Shown here piece after piece: positions 13,137 to 25,714 of a stretch of 64,000 nucleotides of DNA (the first letter of the stretch is position 1; every line of letters starts with the position of its first letter). Source of the stretch: Rosa chinensis (lineage: Eukaryota > Streptophyta > Magnoliopsida > Rosales > Rosaceae); the NCBI RefSeq assembly GCF_002994745.2, contig NC_037094.1:17694001-17758000 (forward strand). Direction: 5' to 3'. Made by a program: the position numbers and the translations under genes. The notes under the pieces were generated by a model. The model saw only the letters and a list, made by a program, of their open reading frames with translations, was not told the DNA's origin and searched no databases.

Positions 13137-13634
13137 TTAAATGCCTGAGGCTAATGCAAAGAAAACGTCTTCAACATTCTTATTAGTCTTTGCACTGGTT
13201 TCCAAGAACATGATGCCGCACGCATCCGCAAGAGCTTGACCTCTACACCTCGGCACAACCCTTTTACTCTCATCATCCACGTCCGCCTTGTTCCCCACCA
13301 GTATCTTGTTCACATTGTCAGAACAAGAATGTATGTTTTTACGAACCCATTCCTTGACGTGCTCGAATGATAACTCATTTGTGACATCATACACCAACAA
13401 AATACCATCAGCTGCTTGGTAGCAAGCTCTTGTGACTTTTTTGTATAACCGTTGCCGGCCGGTTGTGTCACAGATTTGCAATTTGACCCATTCATCGTCC
13501 ATCTCAATGGTTTTTAAACTCAGATCTATCCCTATAGGTATATCCAAGAATCGAAGAAACAGGCTGGTCTTCCCAACGCCATTGTCGCCGAGGAGGAGAA
13601 GCTTCCTGAAGTAATTGTGGGTTGGTACTGCCAT
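13137..13634 (-). pseudogene. Intronless, truncated RABE/Rab8-like small GTPase copy
   Basis: Single open frame of 165 aa with clear Rab GTPase motifs: P-loop GDNGVGKTS (16-24), VYDVTNELSF, NKAD (115-118) and ETSAK (145-149). The wording is closest to plant RABE1 (Rab8) proteins. Parts essential for a working Rab are missing. About a dozen residues of switch I, with its conserved Thr, are deleted between RFLD and IGID. The DTAGQE switch II motif reads DTTGRQ, so the catalytic Gln is lost. The frame ends right after the ETSAK helix, with no hypervariable tail or C-terminal cysteines for prenylation. RABE genes normally have several introns; this copy has none, which points to retroposition. 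No lesion interrupts the frame, so a short protein could still be made. Confidence 0.75.
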
Positions 13635-13770
13635 TAATATTGAAAGCTAGCAAGAGAAGAAAGATGTAGGTAATTACTTTTTACCTCGGGATAGCGTCTT
13701 ATGGAGTGAAACAACTATAGCAAAAAATAAAAGAGAACTTGAAATGAAAAATAGAATCTAAGAGGTGCCC

Positions 13771-13779
13771 TTATATAAG
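13771..13779 (-). promoter_or_regulatory. TATA-like box upstream of the RABE-like copy
   Basis: TTATATAAG on the minus strand, about 140 bp before the ATG at 13634. The spacing suits a core promoter and hints that the copy may be transcribed. It could also be chance in AT-rich DNA. Confidence 0.35.
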
Positions 13780-13891
13780 CATCAACCCATGAACTGTGTG
13801 AAAACTAATAATCATAACTAGACTTGGATAAGGAAACTAACCCATTTCTGTAACTTCCTCTAAATCCTACTGATACAAGGAGTGCGCAACC

Positions 13892-14412
13892 TGTTAACTG
13901 AAATACTGAAGATCATATTATATTGCACAATTAATAAACACAGCAAGACATATTTTTAACCATTCAAAACAACATACACATATAACATCAACACATAACA
14001 TATGCTAGATTGTGGCACACACCAGCTTGTGAGGAGAAAGCCATTGCAGCCAAACAAAATCTTCTGAGATCCTCTCGAGTAAGCAAACTTATCTATGGGG
14101 CAAGATATTCTGACTGCTCGTCGTTGGAGAGGTCTTTGGGATCTTGTATTTATATTGATCAATCCGATAAAGTCATTCCCATAAAAGGCTTCTTAATTCT
14201 ATCAAAACTGTATCACTATAAGTTTATCTGATACTAATTGCTTGGTTTCCAAGCCATTTAGATCTCCTATCATATTTGTGTGACTCACAACACAAATACA
14301 ATTAAACAAGGATTAGGATTCATATTTGTTCTCTAATTACTCTTGTTCTGTAATTAACAATAAGTTGTCACTCTTAATATGAATTATATAGATATTCAAA
14401 TTCTGTCTTACA
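13892..14412 (-). repeat. Copia 3' LTR
   Basis: 521-bp direct repeat of 37924-38442, starting TGTTAACTG and ending CTTACA on the plus strand. Preceded by target duplication CAACC. It lies on the RNase H side, so it is the 3' LTR of the minus-strand element. Confidence 0.93.
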
Positions 14413-15024
14413 ATCTCCCACTTGAATATCAACAAAATTCACTATGACAAGAATATTGTTTTTGACCAGATATAGTAACCATCTGAAGTGTGTACCAGAG
14501 AACAAATTAATTCCAAAAATCTAACCAAATCTCAGTCAGCATATTATCTTGAAGAAGAACTACAAAAAAATTCAACCTTAGAAAAGTTGAACACATTGCA
14601 ATCACACCCTTCTCAATCATACACCACAAGAGACACAAAAAGTATCACTTAATACACATAAATGTTGCTGAAATGAATCTGCTGTTAATGCAATATATGT
14701 GATCCTCTTAAACGGCTCAATGTGCAAGAACCTGATTAACTTGTCATTCAAAGAACAACTCATGAATACTTGATTCAACATGACCAATTCCCAGAATACA
14801 TGCATAATTATGAATGTCATAGAATCAACCACAATCAAAATATACTGCAGTAACACAAATGATCAAAGTAAATGAATAGAATTTTACAAATTGGAAAAGA
14901 GTCCAAAAAGAAAATTACATTAAAATAGTTATCAGAAAGAAATTATACTGAAAATTTTGAACTCAAAAGAAACAAACTGTAATCTGAAACAAATGGCTCC
15001 CACTCAATCCTGCACAGCCTCCCA

Positions 15025-15822
15025 CTAAAAATCTGCATCCAAGGCAGGAAGTATGCCAATATTCTTGGCATGAGCCTGAAAAGCTACCACCGTCAGAGGC
15101 TTAGTAAAAGGATCAGCCAACTGCTTCAATGTATGAATTTTAACAATTTCAAGCTCCTTGTATTTGACTCTCTCTCTAACACTATAGTACTTTAAATCTA
15201 TATGCTTAGAATTTGTCGACCTCTTATTGTTCTTAGTGAAATAAACCGCAGCTGAATTGTCACAATGCACTTTCAAGGGTCTAGAGATTATTGAATCTAC
15301 TAACTTAGTTTGCTGCAGAAAATTTTTCAACCATAAGCCTTGACAAGTTGCCTCATAGATTGCTATGTATTCTGCCACCATGGTGGAAGTGGCAGTCTAA
15401 GTTTGCTTCACACTTTTCCAAGCTATTGCACCTCCAGCAAGCATAAACACATATCCAGAAGTTGATTTTCCAGAATCAGAATATTGTCCTGCAAAATCGG
15501 CGTCTGAGTAACCTACCACTTCAAGTTCATCCACTTTTCTATAAACCAAACAATAATTTTTGGTCTTTTGTAAGTATCTTAACACTTTCTTTCCAGCGAT
15601 CCAGTGCTCATGGCATGGATTAGATTGAAATCTAGCTAAGATACCTACTACATATGCTAAATCTGGCCGTGTGCACACTTGAGCATACATCAAGCTGCCC
15701 ACAAGTCTGGAATAAGGTTTGTTTTTCATATCCTCCTTCTCTAGCTCATTCCTAGGATATTGGCTCTTATTCAGCTTATCACCTTTGGACATTGGTACAT
15801 GTCCAGGTGAACAACTATTCAT
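15025..15822 (-). pseudogene. Copia RNase H domain, split by a nonsense codon
   Basis: Two open stretches, 15822-15397 and 15381-15025, are in the same frame and separated by an in-frame TAG at 15397-15399. The first carries the RT-RNase H connection (SRLVGSLMYAQVCTRPDLAY) and the YSDADFAG motif of copia RNase H. The second carries HCDNSAAVYFTKN and KHIDLKYYSVRE, and ends near the 3' LTR. Part of the decayed pol polyprotein. Confidence 0.9.
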
Positions 15823-15858
15823 ATCAAATCTTTTCAGGACTTTTGAAATATACCTTTG

Positions 15859-16320
15859 TTAAGACAGCCCCAAAAGATGTTTGGACCTGTCCCTAAGGAT
15901 TTCTATGCCCAGAACATAAGCTGCTTCCCCCAAATCTTTCATACCAAAGTTATTTGATAGAAAGATTGTAGTTTCAAGTAGCAAAGACATATCTGTACTA
16001 GCAAGCAATATGTCATCAACGTAGAGAACAAGGAAAATAAAATGCCTGCCTTTTGTTTTCATGTAGACACATTCATCAACCAAATTTTCGGTGAAGCCAA
16101 AAGAGCTTATAACTACATCAAACTTGAGATACCACTGCCTTGATGCTTGTTTTAAGCCATAAATCGATATGTTCAGTTTACATACTAAGTGTTCATTTCC
16201 AGGTTCTATAAATCCTTCAGGCTGCTTCATGTAAATCTCCTCATCTAGATCGCCATTTAGGAAGGTGGTTTTAACATCCATTTGATGTAATTCCATGTCG
16301 TAATGGGCTACTAAAGCCAT
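15859..16320 (-). pseudogene. Copia reverse transcriptase fragment
   Basis: 154 aa containing MDVKTTFLNGDLDEEIYM, YGLKQASRQWY and the catalytic YVDD box, all diagnostic of Ty1/copia reverse transcriptase. Earlier RT sequence continues upstream on the same strand (to about 16600) but is broken by a nonsense codon near 16480, and the frame toward RNase H is also broken. Not functional as it stands. Confidence 0.9.
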
Positions 16321-16706
16321 TATGATCCTAAAAGCATATTTCGTAGAAACTGGCGAAAAGGTTTCATTAAAGTCTACTCCTTCCTTCTGTGTAAATCCCT
16401 TTGCTACAAGTCTGGCCGTATGCCTTTCTATCGATCCATCTGCACATCTTTTGGTCTTAAATACCCATTTACAGTCAATTTCCCTCTAGTTTTTGACTGG
16501 TTCTACTAGCTCCCATACTTGGTTGTCATACATTGATTTAATATCATAATTCATTGCCTCATTCCACATCAAACTCTCATCACTCTCAACTGCTTGTCTA
16601 TAGTTTGTAGGGTCATTATCATCCCCAAAATCAATCTCTGCTTCCTGTAAATAAACCTTATATTCCTCAGTGTTAATGGCTGGTTCTCTAACCCTCTCAG
16701 ATCTCC

Positions 16707-17000
16707 TTAATACTTGGTTTTCATTCTCAACTTCATTTTGACTGCGGCTGCAACATTTGTATATTCAGGTTGGAGTTCTATCTCAATATGGAGTTCTATC
16801 TCAATATCTACAGGATTTGGTTCTTGAGCAGTTTGGACTTGTTCTTCAATTGTAGGCTGAGATTGTGGAGCTGGTTCAATGGTGACATCTAGACTTAGAG
16901 ATGAGGTATCAAGTGGCTCAGGTTCATCTTCTGCTAATTCTTGGAATTCAAGCTCAAAGTCTTCATATGTATAACTGGGATTAGTTTCATCAAGGAACAC
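16707..17000 (-). pseudogene. Copia integrase-RT linker fragment
   Basis: Acidic, Glu/Pro-rich open stretch that begins FLDETNPSYTYEDFELE, the segment normally found after the copia integrase C-terminal domain. No catalytic motif. It is out of phase with the integrase ORF upstream, so the polyprotein is broken here. Confidence 0.7.
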
Positions 17001-17120
17001 AACTCTATTTGTTTCTATGATTCTAGTACTATGGCTAGGACAATAGAATTTATAACCAAAAGATCTCTCCGGATATCCAACAAAATAGGCTGAAATGGTT
17101 TTTGGATCAAGTTTTCCAGC

Positions 17121-17867
17121 TTAAGGATTGTAAGGTCTGGCTTCGGCTCTACATCTCCAAACATGTATATGCTGCACACTAGGTTTCTTATTTTTCCACA
17201 ATTCATACGGAGTTTTGGGAATAGCTTTGCACGGTGTTCTGTTTATCAGGTAGTTTGCAGTCTTTAAAGCTTCACCCCAAAGAAATCTAGGTAACCCCGA
17301 GGTATACATCATGCTTCTAATCATATTAAGGAGGGATCTAGTTCTCCTTTCTGAAACACCATTGGATTCAGGTGTTCCAGGTGTAGTGTACTGTGCTTGT
17401 ATGCCAACTTTCTCTAAATAAAGTGCTAATGGCCCTTTCTGTTGACCTAACTTTGTATATTTTCCATAGTACTCACCCCCTCTGTCAGACCTTACTTCCT
17501 TAATTTCCTTTCCCAACTCCTTTTCTACCTCAGTTCTGTAAATGACAAATTTTTCCAAAGCTTGGGATTTTTCCGACAATAAGTAAACATAACAATATCT
17601 GGTTGCATCATCTATAAAAGTGATAAAGTATCTATTTCCACATATTGTCTTGTTTGCAAACGGACCACAAATATCAGTGTGAATAAGCTGTAGAGGTTCT
17701 GAATCTCTATTTGAGGTTTTCTTTCTGGACTTAGTCAATTTACCCTTTACACACTCAATGCAAGTTTCAAAATCAGTCCAATCAAGTTCAGGAAGTAAGT
17801 TTTCTGTTTCCATTCTGCGCAATCTATCTTTTGAAATATGTGCAAGTCTCCTGTGCCAAAGAAAAGC
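17121..17867 (-). pseudogene. Copia integrase core
   Basis: The open stretch 17822-17121 carries the DDE triad in context: HTDICGPF, VRSDRGGEY and PESNGVSERR. The pre-integrase LWHRRLAHIS motif lies just upstream (17822-17867), in frame with the gag-protease ORF but cut off from it by a TAA at 17868-17870. A second TAA closes the frame at 17121. Two nonsense changes therefore isolate the integrase. Confidence 0.9.
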
Positions 17868-19007
17868 TTAATTTTCACTGAATTTTCTTTTCTTACTTAA
17901 ACTGTTTCTTTCATTTTCAATAGATAACACATCATGAGACAAGGAACAATCAAGCATCCAATAATCATTAACAAGAGAAGCTGAAGCAAGATAACCAGAA
18001 ATATGGGAGATTTTTATTCCTTCAAGGTTGATGGAAAAAGTACATCCACTCCTAACTAAGCAAGCTACTGAAATCAACTTCCTCTTCATAGAGGGAATAT
18101 AAAAAACGTTTTCCAAAACATAGCTAAGACCAGATCCTAAAAGCAGTTTGACTGTGCCTATCGCCTTCACTGCTACTCCCATGCCATTCCCTACTGAGAT
18201 GTTCACCTCATTTTTCTTTGGGGCCCTCTTTGTTAGAAAGTCCTGCAAACAATTAGTAATGCGAATAGGTGAGCATGTGTCAAGGTACCAAGAACTAGGA
18301 GAATAATCTATTGCGTTGACTTCGATAGAAAACAAAGAAAGCTGACACTTACCCTTTTTCACAAGCCAGTCCTTAAACCCCTTACAATTCTTCTTGATAT
18401 GCCCTTCCTTTTTGCAGAAAAAGCACTTAAAATTTCCAGATTTCTTACCCTTTCCACTGAATTTCTTGGGGCCAAGTTTCACTGCTTTGTTCCCACTAGT
18501 TCCCTCACTTGCAACTACTGTATTAGACCCTGAAGCCTTGTTCTTACCCTTCCAGTTTGGTTTATTGACTAAATTCACAGAAATAGACTTGTCTCTCTTA
18601 AGCAGTTCCTCTTCTTGCACACAGATTGCAATTAACTCATTCAAGTCCCACTGCTCCTTTTGAGCAAAATAAGCTGTTCTAAGAGGCACAAAGCTAGCAG
18701 GGAGATTTTCAAAACAAATATGAATAATGAAAGCATCAGAAAAAGCAACATTTAAGTCCCGAAGTCTAGTGGTGGTATGCATGATACTCATAATGTGTTC
18801 TCTTACACTACCAGAAGCTTCATACTTAGTCTTTATCAACTTATCTAACAGTAGGTGGATCTCAACCTTTTCAGTCTCCTTGAATTTAAGGCCGATAGCA
18901 GTCATATACTCTAATGCGGCCTCTTGCTCAGCGACACTACCCCTCACAATAGGTGACATGGTCTGTTTCAAGATCAATTTGGTCATTATGTCGGCTCTAT
19001 ATGTCAT
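17868..19007 (-). pseudogene. Copia gag and protease
   Basis: 379-aa open stretch. A retrotransposon gag domain spans roughly residues 1-150, with a CCHC zinc knuckle at C195, C198, H203 and C208. The protease region around WYLDTCSP (240-246) has D-T-C in place of the catalytic D-T/S-G. The true gag N-terminus lies further upstream on this strand (19008-19140, wording NFRKWKEMVELYL) in another frame and beyond stop codons, so the ATG at 19007 is not the original start. The gypsy-like composite interrupts gag at 19146. Confidence 0.88.
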
Positions 19008-19989
19008 TCTCTATGCTTGGCGACATCCTGATCAGTACTTTGGTCATTTATAAGGGGCTCAGGTTCTCTTAAACATATGTCAATACCCTGAAAGCCAAGA
19101 TACAACTCAACCATCTCTTTCCATTTTCTGAAATTCTAGCCATTTTGTCATGCCCCTGATTTTTAACACAAATAAAAATCGATATATATAACCCCATAAT
19201 TATATATGCGTGAAACGTTCAGCCAACAATACAAAATAAAACGTAAATGCTCCACAGAGTTTTGCTACATAGCGGATGACAGGACCCGCCCCGAATTTCA
19301 CCCTGAAATCCGAAGTGGCCCTGCGGGGCCCACCTTAGAAGAAATTCTACCAAAAATTTGACGGAACTTCTCCTAAAATGGGCTACCCAAAACCTGTAGA
19401 AAGCATTTACACTTCTAAATCAAATCATCCTTATACTTCTGGAGCCACCCTGCTCCCCAACTCAACATCAATCTCCAATTCACAAAACACAAACCTCGAC
19501 TTGAAAAACATAAATCCTATAGGTAATCAGAGCAATTCTAATAGAAAGGTAAATAAGGACAACCTAACTCAAAGGCAACCGCGGAAGCTATGCTGTTGAC
19601 TATGCCTCAACTCCGTGTACACACAACCTCAACCAATTCGCCTGCAAACTGGGCATTTGAAATCGAAGGGCCCAGGGAAAAGTATATAAAAACGTTAGCG
19701 TGAGTGGACAAAATAAACAATTTTAAACCAAAATGATTTTTATACTTTCCCACATTTATTTCCTTAAAACTCTCGATGCATGCAACGATTTAGAAAACAA
19801 ATCAAGAGAAGCTCCTCTCAAGAAATGGGCTAGTCACAAATAACCACAAATAAGAATTTAAATTCCCATGCTCGGGAAATAAGACCAGCCCCCACTGGTT
19901 AACGGAAAACGGACTAGCCCCGCTAGTCAAAAACAACAATAAAAGGATACGGGGAAGAGAGTTCACCATACGGGAATGGAGCCCCTCAG

Positions 19990-20175
19990 GCTCTACCTAC
20001 CCTCGACTGCCACTCACACATAGATTGTGCGAGGAGGAGAACTAATAACCTCAACTACCATTCGCACATAGATTGTGCGAGGAGGAGAATATCACCTCGA
20101 CTACCACCCACGTGAGGAGGAGAAAGCTACCTCACTGCCACTCACAAACACAAAGTAAGTGAGGAGGAGACCTAT
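19990..20175. repeat. Short tandem repeat array, about 45-60 bp units
   Basis: Repeating blocks built from CACTCACACATAGATTGTG and GCGAGGAGGAGA, about four imperfect copies. It lies inside the gypsy-like LTR composite and is probably part of that LTR. Confidence 0.6.
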
Positions 20176-22839
20176 TCACATGACCCGCATATGGTGAGGA
20201 AGATGATCGTCAAAAGCCAGTAAATCTGTATAATTTCCCCACTTATCTCGCAAATAAGAATCCAAGTGTGCAAAGACGTGACCCCGCACGCCAAGATCAT
20301 CTCAAGTTCAAAATAAATAAGATACAAATAAGTATAAAGTTTTACTTCGTCGAAATCTCATTATAATCTCAAATTGCTTAATATAAATATAAAATATATA
20401 GTATAAATTTTGAATCCGCATAAATCAAAGTAATATCGGAAATCAAACAAATCCAAAATCCTTAATTAGACATTCCTGATGCCAAAACCGATAGTCAATA
20501 AACAATTGAGAATATCCAACTCCATTGAAACTCATCTTAAATATCTTTCCGGAGCTTAACTCGGTGATTAGGGATATGCTTAATTCCGGAAGTTTTACCT
20601 CGGAATAAGAAATTCAACAAATAATATTATAAATCAAAACCAACCTTTGAAACTCATTATTGAAAGCAAATCCATGAAATAATTCGAAATCAATTTCCGA
20701 AATTTAATTCATTTCCTCAAAAAAATTATATGAATAAACACTAGAGCATTATTTTAAGAAAATAAATGCATGCATCGCTATTTAAAACAAAAGTCCACTC
20801 ACAGTACTATTCCGATGATCACGCATTTGTGTTCCGTCATCGAGCAATAGCTCGGTACGTCATCCTGTACACAATTGTATTCCGTGAATAATTATTCAAC
20901 AATTTAATACGATTCCTAAAATCAAATCCTTACAATTACATCTCCCATTCTCCTCGGATTCAGCCCAAACTATACCACTAATACCAATTCGTTAATTTAA
21001 AGGTTCCAAGGCAGAACCGAGAGATATCAGACGGTCGGATTCTCATAATTCGATAATCGAAACTCTAAACTTCAAAAATTCATAATTAATTCCAAGCTTC
21101 TCCAAAATTCACCAAACTTCACATACAAGCTCTATGATAATTATAGAATTTAACTAGCCAGAAATTGAAATTAAAAAGCTACCCTAGCCGCCGCTACCGC
21201 CGCCCACAGTGGCGGCACCGCCGCCACCGCCACCAGCTCCGATGGCCACCAAACTTTGGCAGCAGCACCTACTCAACGGAGCCAATAATTCTTTCAACTG
21301 TAACCAAGTTAGAAAATGAGCGGAAGTACCTCAACAATTAAGGAGAAGTTTGAACCCGAATTGTGAATAGTAACTCAGAATTTCAAACCTTCGATTCGAC
21401 CTCCACACTGCAAATCGTGGCTCAAGGCTAGGGGCAACATGATCCTTGGGAAAAACCGCTCCTTCGACGCCGGTTTGGTGGCCGGATATGGCCGTAATCG
21501 CCGGAAATCGACGAAAATCCCAAACTGCTACAGTAAAGTTTCACGGGCCGATGCCTCGTTTTCCGGCCAAACCGCCGTGAGCTACCACCACCGGTGCCAA
21601 GAGGGGGCGGAGGCGAGTCCAAAGATGTCGGCTTTATGCCACCAGGTGGCTGGAGGAGGGAGAAGGCCGGAGTTGCAGGCGAGAGAGAGAGAGAGAGCGA
21701 TAGCTCGGGGAGAGAGAGAGAAAACGCGGGGAAAGGGGAGAGAGAGGAAAATTACCCAGCAACAGTAAATTTTCAAATTTATACTTTCTACCAATGAACA
21801 GTAACTTTACTATTTCGCTTATAACTTTCGCATACGAGCTCCGATTTTTACGTACCACATATGCACGCGCTCGGTTTAACGTCCTCTACGACTTCCATGA
21901 AGAACATTTTCCCAAATTTTGACCCGAACAAAAAGTCAACTTTTAGGGCCACTAAACTACCAAATTAGGGTGAAAAGTGAAAGTAATTGTCGTTTATCGT
22001 CCAAATGACTAGTAAACGGGTAAGTGACGATACGTGATGTTACAGCGGAAGTCATAACAATGACAAGGCCAATAAAGTTTGCTTCCTACCCATAATGGTG
22101 CCAGCACGCCACCTCAGCTTCAGCCACGATTAGCCTGACCTGCAGGACTAACCCCTACACAATTCCATTGAATAGTGCACCGGGTTGCCACACAACAAAC
22201 CCAGTAAGCTTATGAAGCTCGCATGAGTAAACTCAAAACCACAAAGCAAAACACATTTCTTATGTCACCTCAACCTAAAACACGATATACACATAGCTCA
22301 CACCAACAGCCATCGATTCCATAATTTTCCATATCATGCCTACATAAGTCAACTGGTGACTAAACTACATGCTCAGATTCTCAACCTAGCCTCTCATTAC
22401 ACAAATTTCCCCGTCAAACAAAACCTCCTTAGATAATGTTTGAAAATCCCTTGACGCACAACAGTGAGTCACAAGGATCACACTCATTTCCTTCCCACCG
22501 GAAACCTTGTCATCAACATGACATCAAGGTGAAAACAATGAATCACCTTCCTATCCTCACACAGAGCACAATCGTCACCACTATGGTCTTCAAAATAAAT
22601 CAAACTATCAATCAATCAAATCAAGAAGAAAACAAGGCAATCACAATTCAAAACAAGCAAAACAAGTCATGGTAACCCCTACATATAATTTAGTTCAGGA
22701 GATCACACTAAGCCAAGCAATTCAAATCAAAGTAGTCATCATAATCCCTCACTCTGACGTCTGTGGGTAGCCCCGACCATCACAGCAGTCCTCTCAATTT
22801 TTGTTAACTTAATAACAATTCAGCTCCGCTACCGATCTG

Positions 22840-23180
22840 TCATCACACAGATAGCCATCATCCTACTTATCATCACACATATATTAATCATCCAACCAAT
22901 CATCACACAGATATCGTTGGTCATCACACTGATAGCGTCGGTCATCCAAATAATCATCACACAGATATCGCTGGTCATCACATAGATAGCGATCATCCAA
23001 CTAATCATCACACATATATCGCTGGTCATCACATAGATAGCGATCATCCAACTAATCATCACACAGATATCGCCAATCATCACACAGATAGCGATCCTCA
23101 CACATATTCATCACACAGATATCGCCGGTCATCACATAGATAGCGATCATCACATAGATTCATTGCTAGTCATCACACAA
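22840..23180. repeat. Minisatellite with ATCACACAGATA / GCGATCATCCAA motifs
   Basis: Imperfect tandem units alternate CATCACACAGATATCG and CATCACATAGATAGCGAT. The array creates a spurious repetitive open frame on the minus strand. Looser copies of the CATCACACAGATA motif continue to about 23470. Non-coding part of the gypsy-like composite. Confidence 0.75.
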
Positions 23181-24946
23181 ATATTCCTACACAATCTACA
23201 CAGATATTTCTACACAAGCTTTACATGACAATCATCACAAAGATTCATCATATTGATGTCATCGATTCATCACACAGATACTCCTACATAAGCTACCATA
23301 TCTTAAGTCTCACTTAAGACGGTCATACTAGACCCATGGTATCTCAACACATGATATCCTACAATCACAACTCAATACACAATTTCATCAGTCATCATCC
23401 AGGTAGCAATCATCCAACTCATCACACAGATACTCCTACACAAGCCTTACATGACAATCATCACAAAGATTCACCACGAAGCCACTAATACATGAATACA
23501 TATGTATATATATATACCCCATAATATACACACACACACATAGTCATCCACTCAGAAATGTCACTAATACCATCTATAGTCACAGTTAATCTCATAACTC
23601 CAAGACAATATGGTAACTAGGCTCATAACACATATCGCGAGATTTACTCACCTCGAAATTCCTGTTGCGTCTTCAATACAGAACAAGGCAGCCACACCAC
23701 AAAACAACCGTCCAAAGATACCTCGTCAAGTACCTGGTCACATATGGTTTCAACTTAGCAACAATCCACAAACGATTTAAGTCTGAAACCCCTGTTTTGA
23801 ACTAAAATCCTCAAAGTGACGCCAATCGAGGCGAAACCACATCCGAGACCACCCAATGTCTCCGGAATGCTTCTACGATCGCTATGCCAAAACCATAAGT
23901 CGATCGGAAGCTCGAATCCTCACGGATCGAAACATCGAACGGTCCGAAACCATAAAAACCCTAACATGCTCATACGATCTCCAAAAAATACAAAAAATAT
24001 ACGAAATGCTCGTATCGACGAGCAGATCGAACTCAGGAACAGAAACTATCTCTGAGGTGGCCGGAAACAGCCGGAAAACACCACCACAGTGGCGGCGCCG
24101 CCACCGGCCCAAAGTCGGAATTTGACAAAACTCCCAACACCAAAGTTCTTCGTCTCAACTCCAATTTAAACTTTCATAACTACACCAAAGTCCAAATATG
24201 AACCGATCGATCGAATTTTACCTTAGAACAAAACAGCTCGATTGAAACCCTAGAATTTCAATTCCAAAATTCGACCTCCACGAGTTGAATCGATGCAAGC
24301 CACCTTGTGGGAAGCATCAACATCCTCCAAGCTTCAAAAGCCCTCAAGAATCACCGGCAAAGGTGGCCGGAATCTCCAACTCCGATCAAGGCGATTTCAT
24401 CCCCGAAGCGGCCACTTCTAGTCGATGTAGCTCCCTCCACAGCTCGAATCACTCTTCAATCCTTCCACAGACCTCAAGAGGGGATTGAGGCGAGCAAAAC
24501 CCACTTTTGAATCGAAGCAAACGGTGGCCGGAGGAGCGAGAACGAAGCCGGCGAAGTGGAGGCTGCGCGCGGGCTCGAGAGAGAGCTGGGTTTCCGTTTT
24601 TGGAAATCTGGCCTTCTTTGCAATTTCTGGAAAATTTCGTCCTCTTATGCCAAAATGGAAAGTTTTTCCGAAGCTCATAGCTTCTTCATACGAACTCCGA
24701 TTCTCACGTTCCGCATGTCCACGAACTCGTATCGACGCGCTCTACAACTTTCGTGAAGGGAGTTTTGGAGAATCCCAACGAATAAAAAGTCAACCCTTGC
24801 GTCCCCCCCCCCTAAATGACCCATCCTGAATAATTATTCAGCCGAAACACTTCCGCTCCATCCACGAGCCATGAAACCATCCGATACCCACAATTTAAAT
24901 TCCAGAAAATCCTCGGAAAATAAATACGAATTTCCGGAGCATTACA

Positions 24947-25709
24947 CATTCAACAGTTCAATGTTGGTCAGGGAAAAACCTGAGTTCAAAGCTGAAAACA
25001 AGGAAAAACAAAAGTTTTAATTTTCTGTCAAAGCTGGAAAATTTTTGTTTGAACAAAATAAGCACACATATACTACATGATAGTGCATCAAGAATCAAAC
25101 AAAACAAAAAATATAACATCCTTCACATAAAACACAGAAATTTTCCCAAATGCACATTCAATGAAACACTTTACCTGTTGGCAAAAAGATGATTCATTAT
25201 ACTGAAGATTAACTTAATTGTAATACTAAAACCTTTAGAAACTAAGGTATCACTGAATGTTCAACACATGTTTGCAAGAAGAAACATTCAGATCACTAAA
25301 TTTAGTTCCTAGGATTTCATATTACACTGTTTTAATTTCAAGAATACAAAAGTCAATCCTTCTGTTGAAGATACAGTTACATTCCAGAAATCAATAAACA
25401 CAAAGTTTGGTTCAGTAGCTAAATGATTTACAAAACAATATCATGACGAATTGATGTTACAATATATATCATAATACAATTTTGCAATCTAGTACCAAAT
25501 TGTTGTTACTGAAAGTTTTAAAACAACCATCTTAATTTTCAGAATTTCATTAAACAAGATATATGAAGAATTAATCGGGAGATTGTCTTGTTTACTAAAA
25601 TTCTATCAAGCGAATAACACAGTTATACATACAACTCATTCAAGAACATGAATTACACACAAAACAGCAGCACAAGAATCATCACTCAATCACAATAATT
25701 TCAATCGAA
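24947..25709 (-). other. Copia leader / gag start between the two nested insertions
   Basis: AT-rich stretch bounded by the right end of the gypsy-like insert and the CAAGA duplication of the Athila-like element. Just inside 24951 the minus strand reads SLTNIELLN, the usual opening of a copia gag, which continues at 19145 on the other side of the insertion. The rest looks like untranslated leader. Confidence 0.55.
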
Positions 25710-25714
25710 CAAGA

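Larger units (their letters stand above)
19146..24946. mobile_element. Non-coding gypsy-like LTR composite inside copia gag
   Basis: On the plus strand the insert begins TGTCATGCCCC and ends GCATTACA, so it has TG..CA ends. It is flanked by CATTT (19141-19145) and CATTC (24947-24951), a 5-bp duplication with one change. Copia gag resumes on the far side. No ORF encodes a retrotransposon protein. A second LTR-like terminus, GATGTTACA, lies at 22036-22044. The sequences before 22044 and before 24946 share a diverged module (minus strand GTTGACTTTTT, then GTAGAG, then AATCGGAG), so two related LTRs appear fused or nested. Best read as large LTR remnants of Ty3/gypsy elements; the exact structure is unresolved. 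Confidence 0.6.

Noticed and set aside
22829..23101. Repetitive 90-aa minus-strand frame
   Set aside because: Direct translation of the ATCACACAGATA minisatellite, not a protein.
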